Positions 63,038-64,000 of a stretch of DNA of 64,000 nucleotides are shown here, piece by piece. Origin of the DNA: Paraburkholderia sejongensis. Its GTDB lineage: Bacteria; Pseudomonadota; Gammaproteobacteria; Burkholderiales; Burkholderiaceae. Numbering within the stretch: the stretch's first letter is position 1; every line of letters begins with the position of its first letter. A program made the position numbers and the translations under genes. Location: the NCBI RefSeq assembly GCF_020880815.1, contig NZ_JAJITD010000006.1:186001-250000 (forward strand), read 5' to 3'. The notes under the pieces are model-generated. The model was not told the DNA's origin and made no database searches. It worked only from the letters and a program-made list of their open reading frames with translations.

Positions 63038-63597
63038 TGGGCTTTGCACATTGCAGGTGGTGCGTTGATGGGCGCACTCGGCGGCGGCAATGCATGCAGA
63101 GCTCTGACCGGTCGATTTCAATATTTCAGGAGTACATTGTGAATAGCGCACAGGGCAGCGGCCCGACGTATCAGGCGACGACAATTGGCTCGAATCCGGG
63201 GTTGTTCCGGTTGCCTGACTTTGTGAACTTCTAGGTGGATTACTTCGTGGGAAGCGTGTGGGGGACGTTCACGCGCAATGGAAATGCATACTTTGGCGGC
63301 GGGTTAAACATGAACTTTCCCAATCCGGTTAACGCAAGCGCTGGAATTTCCGCTGTATGGCTTAATTCTCCAACTGTGAAGCCAAGACAGGCAAATGACT
63401 TTGCAGGAGGAGGTTACGCCGGGGGTTTGACAGGAGCATATGATTTAATCGGCAGTGGTCTGATGTATTCTCCAGGTAATGGCACGGCAACAGCGATAGG
63501 TTTTGGTGCTGGTTTTAATCTCGGTAAAACCCCAAATGTTGAAACTGTCGGCGGGGGATATTCCGTTGATCAAGGAACAACTGGAGTGGAATGGTGA
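63038..63597 (+). pseudogene. Remnant of CdiA pretoxin region plus orphan toxin tail
   Basis: At 63038-63096 one frame reads WALHIAGGALMGALGGGNA, a copy of VALHVAGGALLGGLAGGG before the pretoxin junction of the intact CdiA. In another frame from 63139 it reads SAQGSGPTYQATTIGSNPG and PDFVNF, TAG at 63232-63234, then DYFVGSVWGTFTRNGNAYFGG and about 115 further residues to GVEW. The TAG is one base from CAG (Gln). A polymorphic-toxin-like module has been separated from its carrier. Confidence 0.65.
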
Positions 63598-63598
63598 C

Positions 63599-63727
63599 AT
63601 GATGCCTAGCTTCCCATTCTCGTCTTCTACTCGGTCTCGTCGAAGCCGAATCACATTCCTGATCCTCTTCACGGCGATGATGAGCTTCATCGCGTACGTC
63701 GTGATAAAGAACATGTTCTTTAGCTGA
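63599..63727 (+). CDS. Very small membrane protein after the orphan toxin tail
   Basis: About 42 residues: a basic, Ser-rich N-terminus (MMPSFPFSSSTRSRRSR) and one helix (ITFLILFTAMMSFIAYVVI). GGAG precedes it, and it starts one base after the toxin-tail stop. It is where an immunity gene would be, but it is short, so it could be a fragment. Confidence 0.4.
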   Translation: MMPSFPFSSSTRSRRSRITFLILFTAMMSFIAYVVIKNMFFS

Positions 63728-64000
63728 AGCGACAGAGCCGGCCTTGCGCTGGGTCTGTTGTTTATGGGGTTGTTCCGTTTGGGGTGGTGACGAGGCGGCC
63801 GAACGGTACCTGGTGAAGGCCGCCAGCGCATGTGTTGCTGAACGGTGGCGTGTCGTTCGGGATGAGCGTGCAACGGATCAAGATTGGCGTCAGCCAAAGT
63901 CAACTCCTGTGTTGAGTTGGTGGTGGTCAGCGGTCACACGCCAATACCCCCCCGCCACCCCGCTATACTTTCGCCCCCACCCACCCATCAACCGACCCAT
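63728..64000. other. End of window, no gene recognised
   Basis: About 270 bases with no coding pattern that I can support. A short stretch near 63845-63910 (VSFGMSVQRIKIGVSQSQ in one frame) is reminiscent of CdiA repeat or tail sequence but too short to call. Confidence 0.4.

Noticed and set aside
1..64000. Insertion sequences, integrases, tRNA attachment sites, CRISPR arrays
   Set aside because: No transposase, integrase, tRNA cloverleaf or regularly spaced direct repeat array was seen; island borders show duplicated local genes instead.

Overview
The window is high-GC, densely coded DNA of the kind found in Burkholderiaceae, most likely Paraburkholderia or Burkholderia. Supporting signs are the OmpC-type porin beside an IclR-regulated Rieske oxygenase operon, a lysA/lysR divergent pair, DUF3562 and DUF2955 proteins, many LysR and SDR genes, and a large CdiA/BcpA-type adhesin with a LYN-type pretoxin junction. 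No rRNA, tRNA, CRISPR array or complete insertion sequence was seen.

Layout. 1-5.8 kb: end of an AI-2E-family permease, then a tripartite efflux operon (NodT-type outer membrane lipoprotein, HlyD-type adaptor, DUF2955 inner membrane protein) coupled to a two-helix potassium channel and followed by a secreted beta-barrel-like protein. 5.8-8.1 kb: lysA with divergent lysR. 8.3-20.8 kb: mixed housekeeping and accessory genes (SDRs, rubredoxin-domain protein, an orphan Rieske oxygenase, a family 2 glycosyltransferase, cytochrome b561, LysR regulators, LysE, Bcr/CflA and EamA exporters). 21.1-22.6 kb: secreted GH18 chitinase-like enzyme with two C-terminal chitin-binding modules, preceded by two LacI-type palindromes.

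23.2-27.2 kb is an accessory island. It holds a probable type VI secretion cargo cassette: a VgrG/PAAR-associated domain protein, an M35-like zinc metallopeptidase and a translationally coupled exported immunity candidate. A decayed second copy of the peptidase tail plus truncated immunity paralogue follows. The island is bracketed by a duplicated terminator and a broken copy of the neighbouring MFS gene.

27.2-30.8 kb: tartrate/D-malate dehydrogenase and MFS permease with a divergent LysR regulator. 30.9-33.3 kb: TAXI-type binding protein, DUF3562 protein, GNAT acetyltransferase. 33.4-48.4 kb: a 14-gene minus-strand catabolic operon. It encodes a three-component Rieske oxygenase (alpha subunit, ferredoxin, FAD reductase), a small recombinase-like HTH protein, dihydrodiol-type SDR, extradiol (VOC) dioxygenase, aldehyde dehydrogenase, alpha/beta hydrolase, cupin, ThDP enzyme, aspartate dehydrogenase homologue, a non-canonical SDR, an IclR regulator and an MFS permease. 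A porin is transcribed divergently and a second, closely similar IclR regulator lies beyond it. Matching palindromes sit in front of both promoters. I infer a complete uptake and ring-opening pathway for an aromatic, perhaps nitrogen-containing, substrate that I cannot name.

50.2-51.9 kb: Tat-type acid phosphatase/phospholipase C family lipoprotein. 53.0-63.7 kb: a 2741-residue CdiA/FHA-like protein, its small membrane immunity candidate, and a graveyard of at least four further degenerate toxin-tail/immunity modules. No TpsB-type outer membrane partner lies in the window. The two toxin/immunity loci at 24-27 kb and 60.6-63.7 kb are the most novel-looking parts, and both show the same pattern of one live pair followed by decayed relatives.
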